Positions 1 to 10,639 of a DNA stretch of 64,000 nt are shown here, piece after piece. The first letter of the stretch is position 1. Each line of letters begins with the position of its first letter. Below the pieces are notes generated by a model, which saw only the letters and a list, made by a program, of their open reading frames with translations, ran no database searches and was not told where the DNA came from. Source of the DNA: Allodiplogaster sudhausi. Lineage: Eukaryota > Nematoda > Chromadorea > Rhabditida > Diplogasteridae. The stretch spans positions 4,456,001 to 4,520,000 of the forward strand of contig CALZFC010000006.1 in assembly GCA_945643635.1 (NCBI GenBank). The letters run 5' to 3'. Both the position numbers and the translations under genes were made by a program.

Positions 1-14
1 GTTGATTGTGAAAC

Positions 15-149
15 CTGTATTGATGAGTTCTGGATGGGATCGCGTAGCAGCAGATAGACGCAAAGGCCGGCGATGAATAGGAGGACAACATGGGCAGGGG
101 CTCCCGTCTTGAAGAGGCGCAGAGCCGACCGCGCACGAGACATTGGCAT
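15..149 (-). CDS. First exon of an unidentified signal-anchored membrane protein (partial)
   Basis: An open first exon of 45 codons reads on the minus strand from the ATG at 149-147 to a donor CAG|GTTTCA at 14-9, phase 0. The second in-frame ATG at 143-141 could also be the start. The peptide has a short basic head (PMSRARSALRLFK), then one hydrophobic span of about 16 residues (VVLLFIAGLCVYLLL), then RDPIQNSS with a possible N-glycosylation site. That layout is typical of type II Golgi or ER enzymes or of a signal anchor, but no catalytic domain lies in the window because the gene continues off its left edge. It is too short to show as a long open frame. The protein family is not recognised. 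Confidence 0.5.
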
Positions 150-512
150 GCAGAGAGTGACAGAAAAGTAGGGAGGTATGCGACAAAGAAAGCCGAAACA
201 AGCTATAATTCATCTGTCTGTTATAACGGACATACCCAGCATCTAGGAAAGCGCATGTATTGGTTGTAGTATTGGTGTGTGTAAAGAGGACTGTTGAAAC
301 AGAGTTATCAGACGTTAAAATTTTTTTAAGATCAAATTTGTTTACCTAAATTGCTGGACTGCGATTTAATTTCTCCGACAAGAAAAAAGTAAACTTCTGA
401 TTCTCTGGAAGGTTACGGAAACTTATGATCAATTCATTCTGAATTTGGGAATAGCGATTAGTACACAATGTCCTAATGTCTCATTACAGAAAATGACGAG
501 AGGTGGAACAAG

Positions 513-570
513 ACAGAAAGAAAGAGAGAGAGAAAGAGAGAAAGAGAGAGAGAGAGAGGAGAAGAGAGAG

Positions 571-610
<40 letters not shown>

Positions 611-651
611 AAGAGAGAGAGAGAGAGCGAGAGAGTGAAAGAAGAGAAAAA
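513..651. repeat. GA microsatellite array
   Basis: An interrupted (GA)n/(GAAA)n tract of about 140 bases. The long Arg/Glu and Ser/Leu open frames on both strands here are readings of the repeat, not genes. Confidence 0.95.
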
Positions 652-1337
652 AAGGGAGACGTAAGAAGATACCGTTATAAACTAGCACGAATAATAAACT
701 AGCAGATGCTTTCAAGACGACCAGGGATGGAATGTTTTCGTTATTCTTAAGCAGGGAAACATTGTGGTCGTTTGAAGAGCGTTTAGTGCGCCTCTTCTTG
801 CACACTCTTAATGGTGTTCCTGGCAGCGACAGGGCTTCTGGTCAAGAAAATTTTTCGCGGCAAGCGTTACTCGACGGGAGATACAGGGGAGAGGAGAAGC
901 AGCCTCTCAGGCGTCAGGGAAGGGGCATAGGCGCGACGCGTGGTAGTGGTCGTTGAAGGGGGAAGTGAATCGGAAGGAGGAAAGATACATAGCGAGCCGG
1001 CTTAAGGCTGGATCAAAGCTAACTTATGTCGTCATTACAGGATTTTATATACTGGGAGGGGAGAGATGGAGAGGGAGAGAATAACAAGAATAGAGAAAGA
1101 CATGGATAGTACATACCTTAAGAGAGTTACATACATACATACATCAGAGTACAAGAAACATAGAACGATCAGCCTCCATTCAATCTTTGCAAAGATGAAC
1201 GACAGCGCCAATAGTCGAACTCGTTTTCCTCTCAGACTCTTCCGTTCGACTGGCAATCCTCTCCTGCGTCTCGTCTCCCGTTCCGCCGGTGCACTAAGTA
1301 CAAGGTCATTTTTTGTCTATGCTTCTCTTGTTCTCTT

Positions 1338-1432
1338 TTCTCTCTCTCTCTCTCTCTCCTTCTCTCTATCTTTCTTTTTCTCTCTTTCTCTCCCTCGCTC
1401 TCTCTCTTTATCTCTCTTTCTCCCACTCTCTC
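1338..1432. repeat. CT microsatellite array
   Basis: An interrupted (CT)n tract. Unique sequence around it (650-1330 and 1450-2330) contains no exon I can defend. One open frame ending at 1987 (tail SSLSTEF, stop TGA) could be a terminal exon on the plus strand but has no recognisable family. Confidence 0.9.
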
Positions 1433-2339
1433 GCCATCTTCCTTTCTCTCCTGTCATCGGCATCCTCCGTTTGTAGAAAAAAAAAGAAAAAAAAAGTAAG
1501 CGATATTGTGATCCTTATTGCCAAAAAGTAGAGAGGTACCAGTTCGTCAAGTAAATGAACCGTTTTCTCCGAATTCATTCGACGACCAAAGGTGAGAATA
1601 GACAGACGGAGCCTATTCCAATGTCATGAAAAAGCAAGAAGGACTCACAAACACATCATACAATAAGAAGCAATCAGAAAACAAGTAACAGAGGAACTAA
1701 AGAGTGGTGATTCATGTTGAAGGAAGAGCAAATTGGTAGAGACAGCGAAAGGTAACATTTTAAAGATCTATATAAAAATCATCAGAAGGATTTTTCTTAC
1801 ATTTATTTATTTCCAAATTAATGTCGTTACCGTCTTCAAGCATTATTTTGAAGGAGAGCTATGCTCGTCGCCCGCCAACCCTAGCGAATTCCAGTTTCTG
1901 CAACCGATGAATACGCTGCACGCAGAATTACAAGAAGCTCCACGAGTTGTTCCAAGTGTTGTGTCAAGTCTGTCGACTGAATTTTGAATGCTAATTATTC
2001 AGATTTAGAACGAATATTTATATAGAAATGCAATTCTTCTAGTATGCCTTAGTAATACAGAGTATTGATAGAAGCATAGACTAACTTATTAAAATAGAAC
2101 ACAGTTACAGTTACAGTATTCCATGTTCTTAGAGCTTTATAAAGCATTCGTTGTTATTGTTAGGCGTTTATTCATAGTTCAACCTTTTTATCTCTCTTAG
2201 ATTAAGTTTCTTTAATTAAAACGGATAAAATCAAGTTGTTGCAATTTCTGGCCAGTGTGTGTAATGTTGAAAAGTTAACTATAACGAGCGTATGAGCATA
2301 AATCTTTATTCTCAACAGATCTTTATATTTACTGGCCAG

Positions 2340-3162
2340 CTAAAGCGCTGTTGTGAGAAGGTCGCGGGAGTTTCGGGAGTGCTGTGGAAGTCGAAGGCCA
2401 CGTCGCGGGTGTTGCCAAGTTGGCAGAACTATAGCCTCGCCTATGCCGAAGTTGTGCAGAACTGCAAAAGCGAAGATAACCTTCGCTGCCCGCTCCAGGG
2501 AAAGGCGACAGCGCGTGCAAAGGATGGTGAACCGCTTCTTCAGCCATCCGAAGCTCTGCTCGACGATCACTCGCGTCTTGGCGTGCTTGCGGTTGAAGCG
2601 AGCTTGCTGCGCAGTGACTGCTCCTCGTACGAATGGGGTCATCACCCTCTCGGTGTTTTGGAAGCCGCTGTCGCCCACGAGGGCGTAGCCAGGAGAATTG
2701 CTCCCAAGGAATCCAGCGCGTTCTTCGCCGTCGACTGCACGTAGATGGAAGAGTCATGGGAGGAGTCGGGATATCGAGGGTTGATATGCAGGAATTTTCC
2801 ACGATGGTCCACAATCGCTAGCATGTTTAGAGCGCAAAAGCCCTTCCTACAGCGATATTGACCGGGGTTAGAGGAAGGGGATGCAATGGGGATGAAAGAG
2901 TCGTCAATCGTCCCAACCACGTTCGGTACACCAGCATATCGAGAGAATCCTCGGGCAACATGAGTCCTCCATGCGACGTCGTGGACAGGAAGAAAATGAA
3001 TGAAGCGGTTGACGATAGCAGCGCTCGTCAATGCTTCTACGACTCGGGTAATGATGTCCGAGATGACCTTCTGGCTGGTTCCGAACCTATCCGCGATGAC
3101 CGTCTGATGAGTGTTCATGACCAGGTAAGTGATGCATGCGGCAACCTCGAATTTCCGCTATG
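2340..3162 (-). pseudogene. Harbinger/PIF-family DDE transposase fragment, frameshifted
   Basis: The minus strand encodes most of a HARBI1-like DDE nuclease (DDE_Tnp_4). Beginning near 3160 it reads a helix-turn-helix-like segment (FGTSQKVISDII), then the first acidic block (VVGTIDDSFIPI), Y-RCRKGF, and the second conserved block (NPRYPDSSHDSSIY). A different frame continues with a third block (ALVGDSGFQ), MTPF, and the C-terminal ERVI..QSFGWLKKRF and VLHNFGI motifs. The switch of frame lies close to 2735-2750, just after SSIY, with no plausible intron, so the gene is broken by a net one-base shift. No start codon is present: an in-frame TAG stands immediately upstream, next to a CT array. 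Terminal inverted repeats were not found. It is an old, dead transposase copy. Confidence 0.85.
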
Positions 3163-3173
3163 ATCACTCTGTA

Positions 3174-3174
<1 letters not shown>

Positions 3175-3216
<42 letters not shown>
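3175..3216. repeat. CT microsatellite array
   Basis: Nearly pure (CT)n of about 40 bases directly upstream of the transposase fragment. From 3217 to 3869 no gene was found. The stretch near 3340-3560 resembles 11500-11650, part of the duplication that created the neighbouring receptor genes. Confidence 0.95.
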
Positions 3217-3219
<3 letters not shown>

Positions 3220-3869
3220 CTCTTAGAATTAGTATGAAAGCATTACTTGGTTTCCCTTTGAGATGGGCCAGTCTGTTCCGTCCTCCATCACAAGATGAGC
3301 GTCGCAATGTGAAAGTAGTCAGTTTCAACGTTGGCATCATTGATGTAAACAAGGAAATGTCATTCGTCTACCTTCTGAACAAGCCTTAATTGTATGTTAG
3401 CAAATGCATTTTTTTTTTAAATTTTAAACTACTGAATAGCAGACTTCTAGGCGAACTTGATATTTCCCGACGTTTGGATGTGTGAATGTGACATTCAGTG
3501 TTCTGAAAATTGCTACTTACCCTTAGGCGAAACTATTGTTTTTTTTGTCTCATCAATACGGGAGAGATCGGAAGCCGTGTGGTGTCTGTCCAATCAAGGA
3601 AGGTACTTTATGTATGTATATCTCTGTTATTTCCCTTTCTGGAGCACATTTCTAAGCTCTCCACCTAAAATAACTTATACATGAAATCACTTTTTATCTG
3701 ATTGCCACTTTTATTTCCAAAAGGAAAATGGACACTCGCTCAAAAGTCTGGTATAGATTAAAATAAACTTCATTAATAGTATGATTGTAGCGAAAAAAAA
3801 CCACGCGTCAAATTAAAGAGAAACTACAATACCCATATACACAAAAATTTAATGCATGAGATGTTCAAA

Positions 3870-6800
3870 TCACTTCGAGAGGCTTCTTATGATCATTGCT
3901 GGTCGAGTTCGCTGTGAAGCTTTTCCATTCACTAACTTCATAAGGATTAAAAAACTCGTAAGACTTCCTTAAAGAAATAATCCTAGAAAATTATGAAAAT
4001 ATGAATTTTTATTCAAAGACAAAGATAAAAAAATATGAATTTTTATTCTAACTTCCTGTACGCTTTAATCCAATAAAGCGTGATTGTAGGCGATATAAGG
4101 AATTAAATATGCATTACCTGAATCGATGAGAAATCATGAATTACAAGGTGATCGAAAGTAATAAAGACTAATTTAAATATTGCAGCTGGTGACGGTGACG
4201 AAAGTCATAGAAAGAGAAACCATTCTTCTTATGTACCAAAAATGCCGAGCAGTCGTAGAATTTGGAAGTGATTAAATCAACGCCAGAAAAGCGTAAGCAA
4301 TCGCATAGAACGCGACGGCAGACAACACGATCTGCGTCGTGGTTATCTCAAACAGAAAACGTCTAGGTTGCTGCATATTTGACAAAAATTTAACGGGAAA
4401 GCAAACCAAGGATAAAAAGGTGTCGACTATTTTACGTACCGTAACCACCTTGATTTTGACTTATATTTACGTGCAAATTCTGTTCTTGCTCTTACTCACC
4501 TTGCTTACAGCAGCCCTATACAACACTGTTTTTTTCGATGCAGTCGACTGTGACATTTATCCCTGAAAAAAAAAGTACCCGAACAAATGCTCGATGCTGT
4601 GCGCGCGTCGCAGGCGACATTCGCGTCTTTTCCACTACCAAACGACGAAGAATCAAAAGGTGCGAAGTCACGCAGATCGCAACAATAACGACAGTGACGA
4701 ATCCGAAAAATAACCACGAAAATATGTTGGAGATCAATGGTGCAGGACATCCATTTCCTGCAAGGCGAGGTCTCCTGGGGGGCTAAATCGTAACGTTTAG
4801 TGCTGGATCTGGTGTCTAATCTAGCATAAGGCTTCTGTTTGAGTTGGGAACGGAAGTTAAAGAAAACATTTTAATTTAATCCTCCAAAAGTACCCGTAAC
4901 GTGGCTTGGCTGAAGATCCTTGTATTCAGGCCGTGACTCTTGCAGAAAATAAAATACGTAGAGTGAGCCTTTGTCTTCGAACAGGAAGAACTCGTACTGC
5001 AATCTTCGGTTCTTCAATTTCATTCTTACCTCTCTACATGATTTTACATGACTGTTAAGTGGCCACTTTCTGACAATCAATGGGAGAGGAATTGTTGAGA
5101 GTGCGAGAGCAATGAGAAAGAAGACTGGAGTTGGTGGTGGTCGAGAAAGTGTGTAGAGTCGGAAGTCTAAGCCGAAGAGTGACATGGCCTTCAATGTGCA
5201 CACATCCAATCTGGCTGTAACTCAGTCACGGTTAAACCAGCGTTCACTTCAAGCTACATTGTATTTGTATATATGTATGTATGTATATGGCTTTTCTAAA
5301 TCCGGCACCGTTGTCATGAAGCAGAGTCGCGTCGATATCAGTGAGCACGGCCCGTAGTGCAAGAAAGCGTTGACATGCGCCGAATACACCATGCGCGTCA
5401 TGCCCAGCAGATTGCCACAGCAGCTGATTAAGAGAGCCTGTCTGAGATACTTGATCATGAGGGTGCAGGGAACAAAAATATTTTTTGATTTTAATTTACT
5501 TTGCAGGGGTCATGCAGCATCATGAGAGCTTCCAAAAAAACATTTTTTTCAAAAATTAGTTTGAAGGTATAACTACAGTATGCCTTGATTTACCGAAAAT
5601 ATTCATTTGACCATAAAGTTCGTAAAAGCTAACCAAACTAAATTTTGAAAGTATAGTTAGATTCGTCATCGAAAGGCGCATAAAAGTACCTGAACAAGTT
5701 TTTAATTAAAGTTTCATTAAAAGGTCGAAATGAGCACTTTTCTTATTGGAATGTGCCATTAGAGACCTTAGCAGTCATTTGAGTCATTTCTAACCATAAC
5801 CATCTGAAAGAGCGTCATTGATTACCTCTAGAAACTGAATTTCATAAGGATTCACCTTCGGGAACTTTACAATGTTCTTCAGTGAACACTTCTATGAGCT
5901 GTGGCAGGCTATTCAAAAAAATTTTTCATATGAGTACTTTTTCAATGACTTTTTCGGCAAAAACTGTTTTTCTTGCCTGATGACGAGAGATTAACGCATG
6001 TAATCAGAAAACAAAGAAAGACTACGCCTAATTACCTATGCCACATGAAAGCCCAGTCTTTTATACCTGTAATATACCATCTACCTGCCGAATTCATCTA
6101 CGGGAAAGTTTACATGTGTATGCTGGAACCGAGCACTCACAGTGCGGCTTGCGCGGGAAATCCCCTTTAACCTAGCTATCTGGCTTCATTCGCGATATTG
6201 GTTGAAGTGGCTCATAGCATCTTATTCACCACGTCCTGACACACAAAAAAGACGCCGTAGCTATTTTAAATTCTTTTATCTTCACTTTTATTTTCGGCAG
6301 AAACTCTTTTTGCCTCTATGTTCAAGAGACAGAAATGTGGCTGTACTCAGAAAAATATGGAAGACTACACCTAAATAAGCATTCTATATGAAAGCCCAGA
6401 CTTTTTTGTGCAGAATATACTTCTTTAAGACAGCCTTTCAGTTTCGCTACGAATCGAAAAGCAACACAAACTCGAGAAAACACAATGGATATTCACCAAT
6501 TCACCGCGTGAATTGGAATATTCGAATTGAGCATCATTCGAATATTCCAGTTCGCACGGTGAATATTCGCGGTGAACGCGGTGAATTGGTGAATATCCAT
6601 TGCGTTGTGTCGAATATGTGTTGCTTTCCGATTCGTAGCGAAACTGACAGGCTGTCTTAAAGAAGTATATTCTGCACAAAAAAGTCTGGGCTTTCACATA
6701 GAATAGCCATTTAAGTGTATTTTTCCATATTTTCCTGACTACGGCCATTTTTCTGTCGCTAGCGCACAAAGGCAAAAAGGGATTCTGCCGAAAATAATAG

Positions 6801-8242
6801 TAAAGATAAAAGAATTTAAAAAGCTACAGCGTCTTTTTTGTGTGTCAGGACGTGGTGAATAAGATGTTATGTACCACTTCAATCAATATCTCGAATGAAG
6901 CCAGATAGCTAGGATAAAGGGGATTTTCCGGACAATCCGCATTTTGAGTGCGCGGTTCAAGCAGACATTTCGAGTCTTTCCCGTAGCCCTATTCGGCACA
7001 TATAGTATATTACATGTAGAAAAGACTGGGCTTTCACGTGGCATAGTTAGTTAGGCGTAGTCTTTCTTTATTTTCTGACTACATGCGTTATATCTCTCGT
7101 CATCAGGCCAGAAAACCAGTTTTTGCCGAAAAAGTCATTGAAAAAGTACTCGTATGAAAAGGTTATGTAGAATATTTTATGCATTTCTACACTACAAAAT
7201 GGTAACATTGATTTCTGAAAAGAGCGAGACAAACACCTTTTATGGCATTTTTTTGAATTGCCTGCCACCACTCACTGAGGTGTTCACTGCCGAACATTGT
7301 AAAGTTCCCGAAGGTGAATCCTCATGAAACCCAGTTTCTAGAGGTAATCAATGACGCTCTTTCAGATGGATATGGTTAGAGCGCACCCAAATGACTGCTA
7401 AGGTCTCTAATGACACATTCCAATAATAAAAGTGCTCATTTCGACCTTTTAATGAAACTTTTATGAAAACCTTTCTATGCCTTTTTTGTGCGCCTTTAGA
7501 TAACGAATATAACGATACTTTCAAAATTTTGTTTTGTTAAGTTTTACTAACTTTATGGTCATTCGAATATTTTCGATAAATCGAGGCATACTGTAGTTAT
7601 ACCTTCAAAATATTTTTTTGAAAAAAAGTTTTTTTGGAAGCTCTCATACTGCTGCATGACCCCTGTAAAGTAAATTAAAATCAAAAAAATATTTTTGTTC
7701 CCTGCACCCTCTGCACTGGCCATGGTCGAATATCTCAGATAGGCTCTCTTAAATAGGCAGTTCAATGTCGATTTTCTATGAAATCAGTAATTCGTAGGGA
7801 GTAGAAAAAAACAGTCACACGGACCTTCAGCCTTTGAAAAAAAGCTCTGTCAACCCCTATGCTGAGCATGTCCCAACGCGTGACCGAATTCACGCGTTGT
7901 GGCTGCCTAATTTACTACTTTGCGCTAGGAATATTTCAGTTACGCAGCTCTGCGTAGCAGCGTTTTCTATGTTGTATGTGTAAAATGTAGCTTCCTAAGA
8001 TTTTCGTAGCAGCCCTATATGAGCTTCATCATCCCGTGCGGTTTGAAGGTCCGTGCAGTCACGTAGCATACCTGATAATATATCTGGTATCCGTAGAAGC
8101 GTTGGCTTGGAGGCGTCGCAGTTGTCGTGCAGTAGAGTAGCAGAAGATTGAGAAGAATGGAAGGTACACCGATTAACAACTCGAAGAAGACCTGGATGAA
8201 GTCCAGAAGCTCCCAACCATGCATGCCTGCTATCATTTGCAT
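3870..8242 (-). pseudogene. Srd-like serpentine chemoreceptor pseudogene (copy A)
   Basis: This is the minus-strand paralogue of the two receptor genes at 12051 and 14919. Recognisable exons are 8224(or 8242)-8072, about 5427-5309, 5188-5075, 4996-4894, 4757-4579, 4346-4237, 4117-4053 and 3967 to about 3870. They carry the TM1 exon (MHGWELLDFIQVFFELL), CCGNLLGMTRMVYS, the TM3 exon, RAQHRAFVR and the TM7 motif SPTITLYWIKAYRK. Five lesions are visible against the intact copies. A 2.3 kb TTAA element replaces the intron 1 acceptor and the start of exon 2. Exon 3 lacks 36 bases of TM3. Exon 6 has a 4-base deletion that shifts the frame. Exon 7 has CAA changed to a TAA stop at 4105-4103. Exon 8 has a one-base insertion. 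It cannot encode a receptor. Confidence 0.8.
5428..7752. mobile_element. Long palindromic TTAA-flanked element (TTAA-1), 2.3 kb
   Basis: The two halves are inverted copies of each other from end to end, meeting at about 6545, and the termini read TTAAGAGAGCC...GGCTCTCTTAA. Matching landmarks include GGTGCAGGGAACAAAAAT near 5460 and its complement near 7700, and the AT-rich GGTGAAT/ATTCACC palindromes at the centre. Open frames inside (for example 6388-6660 and 6775-6425) are mirror images of each other and not genes. The TTAA ends suggest piggyBac-type transposition, but there is no transposase, so it is a non-autonomous foldback element. It sits inside receptor pseudogene A. Confidence 0.75.
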
Positions 8243-8339
8243 ACATTACATGAAGAATACTGTGTTATTCGATTAAGAAACATTTTAAATTGAAGTAAAA
8301 CATTGAATATATATATACATACATTTATCGTTCTGAATA

Positions 8340-8620
8340 GATAGCAAATGCCGTTGTCGAAGTTGTATATCTATATATGTAAATGGAGCGAAAATGAGAA
8401 GATGGCCGTTATGCTTAAGTTGGCAGAATGAAGCTTCTACCAACTTTTAAACATATTTTTCGAAATGTGTTTCGTAAGCAGCAATTTTCAGAACACTGAA
8501 TGTAACATTCACACTTTCTTTGACAAATTGCCTTTAAGATCTACATCGAACATCCCATTTTGTTGAACTGAAACTGACTGTAGTTTGCAACTTGCAAACG
8601 GATGTTCGCTGCATGCGGGA
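8340..8620 (-). promoter_or_regulatory. Conserved 5' flank of receptor copy A, shared with copy B
   Basis: About 250 bases upstream of receptor A (minus strand) resemble, in inverted orientation, the stretch just upstream of receptor B at about 11640-11960. Shared landmarks are the TTTGCAA...CAACTACAG block, AAAAGTGTGAATATTCTGTG-like and GAAACACAT-like words. It was copied with the genes and probably contains their promoters, but I see no defined transcription factor site. Confidence 0.35.
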
Positions 8621-9014
8621 ACCATAGAAAAGGAGAATAGAATTATAAGTCACATAAGTGGTCCTTGAAACTTAAGTGTTCGCAACATGTTGGTCGCGCA
8701 GAGTATTTTCGCTGAATTTCTACTTCCCCCTCCATCCGCCTAGCGGAATAAGCACTTTGTTATGTCAAGAAAGTGTGCAAAATAGACTCAACTCTAATGA
8801 TAGACTTCTTTGCAAAACGTTGCGCACGCTTATTATGATAGTGGTGGTGTAGTAAATGTATTTGTAATTATGTATTTTGAAAATAACAACTGGATAACAA
8901 ACAAGTTGTGATGTTATGTCATCATGCAAATGCACACACACTGGACAACGTTTTGGGTGCCGTTTACTTGAGCTTTGGGGGTCGGGCGGTAGAAGAGGTT
9001 GGCAAATTAGGCGA

Positions 9015-9112
9015 GAAGGCACCACACTCTCGCTAGAGAGAGACAGAGAAGAGGCAATGCTTCTCTCTTTCTCTCTTTCTCTGCTGTGCTCTCTCGCTCG
9101 CTCGCTCACATG
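9015..9112. repeat. Short GA/CT tract
   Basis: An AGAGAGAC run followed by CTCTTTCTCTCTTTCTC and CTCGCTCGCTCG. The region 8620-9240 otherwise shows no supported gene. Confidence 0.8.
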
Positions 9113-9237
9113 AAAATCGAGCGCTTGGACGTGCAGACATTCTGAAAGAAACTGAACGGAATAAGAGTGCCGTAGTTGGAAGTCGTAGATAGAACATTAG
9201 CATTACTCGTTATAACTTTAGAAAACAGCAGGTAATA

Positions 9238-9780
9238 TTACTAAAGGGCACCAGACCGTCTTGAGGGCCTTCTTGGGCTTTGGTTCAGGCGGCTCCGGAA
9301 TATCCTTAAAAAATCGATTATTAAAGACATATTTAAAGGTAGAATTCAACAAACTATAACTATGCTAAGGTCGCCTCAAAAATTGATCTTCAGTAAAGTA
9401 TAGTTAGACTAGTACTTTAGGCTTACTCATCTGTAGACAAACAAGTACTATTGCAAAAGTGCACCAGACCGTCTTAACGGCCTTCTTGTTCTTAGGCGCA
9501 GGCGGTTCCGAAATATCCTTAAAAAATCGATTAATGAAGACAGATTTAAAGGGAGGGTTCAACAAACTATAACTATGCTAGGATCGCCTCTAAATTAATC
9601 TTCAGAAAAGTACCGTAGTTGAAGCCACAGTAAGACTTGAACTTTAGCCTTACTCAGCTGTAGACAAACAAGTACTATTTTAAAAAAAAAGGATACCATA
9701 CCGACTTAACGGCCGTCTTGCTTTTGGGCGCAGGAGGCTGCGGCACATCATTAACAATTGATTAATGAAAACATATTTTC
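9238..9780. repeat. Three tandem copies of an approximately 220-base exon-plus-intron unit
   Basis: The block containing GCACCAGACCGTCTT...GGCGG...ATATCCTTAAAAAATCGATT and the following TAGACAAACAAGTACTA... sequence occurs at about 9245, 9460 and 9690. Each copy carries one mini-exon of the Lys/Pro-rich secreted gene. In the third copy the TTTTTTAAG acceptor has become ...TTAAT, and a CAG 15 bases inside the exon is the next usable acceptor. Confidence 0.7.
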
Positions 9781-10629
9781 CTTAAAAAATAAAAGATGAA
9801 TAATTTTTGCACTCTCTTTGGTAAGGCTAAAATGGGAAACAAATTTATAATTTTATTTCTTTCAAAGCAGTTTTAAGAAAGTTCACTAACGGGAACCTCA
9901 TCGGCCTCCTCCTCTTCGTGTTTCGCCTGAGAACAATGTCCAATTTATTGACTTCTGGGAAACTTTTGTAACGTGAAAATATATTATTTCAGTAAATTTA
10001 TTTTCAATGTTTTCCTTGTCTTAAGGTATTTCTCATTTCTTTTACATTTCGACAAAAAGAAGCTCTACCTGCTGCCGGATCATCGTGTCGCCCATGGTCA
10101 TGTCCGCGGCGTCCGCTTGAGTCTGGGTGCCCGTCACGCCATAGCCGTCTTGCTACAAATTAAATTATTATTAGTATTATTTCTTAGTATTATTTTTTAT
10201 CAATACTATTATTATTATTATTATTTATTTTTATTAAGATTAATATTATTGTTTATTTTTATTAATCATTATTACGTCTTTTATAACATATGTACATATT
10301 CAATTCTAACCGTCGGCGTTGGACCCGCATCGGAGATGGCGGACTGCAAAAACAATCATATTGGAGCAAATATGTATGCATGAATATTACTAGTTCTTCT
10401 AATAGCACTAAAACAACAGTTTTTCTTCCGCTGTTGTTCTTCGATCTGAGAAAAAATTATTTATTTTTGAAATAGGCATTAGAATGCGAGGCGTCTGTGA
10501 AAGTTGTCGATTTCGTGTGCCGCATTTCACCTTTGAGGGTTTTTTGTTCTTCGCGTCGGAATCCTTGTTCTTCTTCTTCTTCGGCGACATGCAAAGAGCG
10601 AGTGCGAGAAGGCCCGCAAGGAAGGCCAT
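9257..10629 (-). CDS. Small secreted Lys/Pro-rich protein with tandemly duplicated mini-exons
   Basis: Seven short exons join in phase 0 throughout: 10629-10531, 10343-10311, 10152-10069, 9926-9891, 9737-9702, 9517-9470 and 9304-9257. The start ATG at 10629 opens a signal peptide (MAFLAGLLALALCMSP) followed by a lysine run (KKKKNKDSDAKNKKPSK). Exon 3 is GYGVTGTQTQADAADM-like and exon 4 is acidic (KHEEEEADEVP). The last three exons are diverged copies of one unit: PPAPKSKTAVKS, DISEPPAPKNKKAVKT and DIPEPPEPKPKKALKT. Their surrounding intron sequence is also repeated, with a period of about 220 bases. Acceptors are TTTTTGCAG, AATTTGTAG and TTTTTTAAG; donors include GTGAAA, GTTAGA, GTAGAG and GTCTGG. 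The 3' end was not found, so at least 128 codons are known. It belongs to no family I recognise and lies between two head-to-head chemoreceptor genes. Confidence 0.5.
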
Positions 10630-10639
10630 CAATCAATTG

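Noticed and set aside
445..805. Arg/Glu-rich and Ser/Leu-rich frames
   Set aside because: Translations of a GA/CT array; the same is true of similar frames at 19783-20327, 43270-43677, 50648-51058, 52368-52896, 54067-54789, 58414-59494 and 61857-63931.
2329..2814. Long minus-strand frame of 161 codons
   Set aside because: It overlaps the Harbinger fragment in a third frame that carries none of the transposase motifs.
6388..6775. Pair of similar frames on opposite strands
   Set aside because: Mirror images of the two arms of a palindromic element, so not independent genes.
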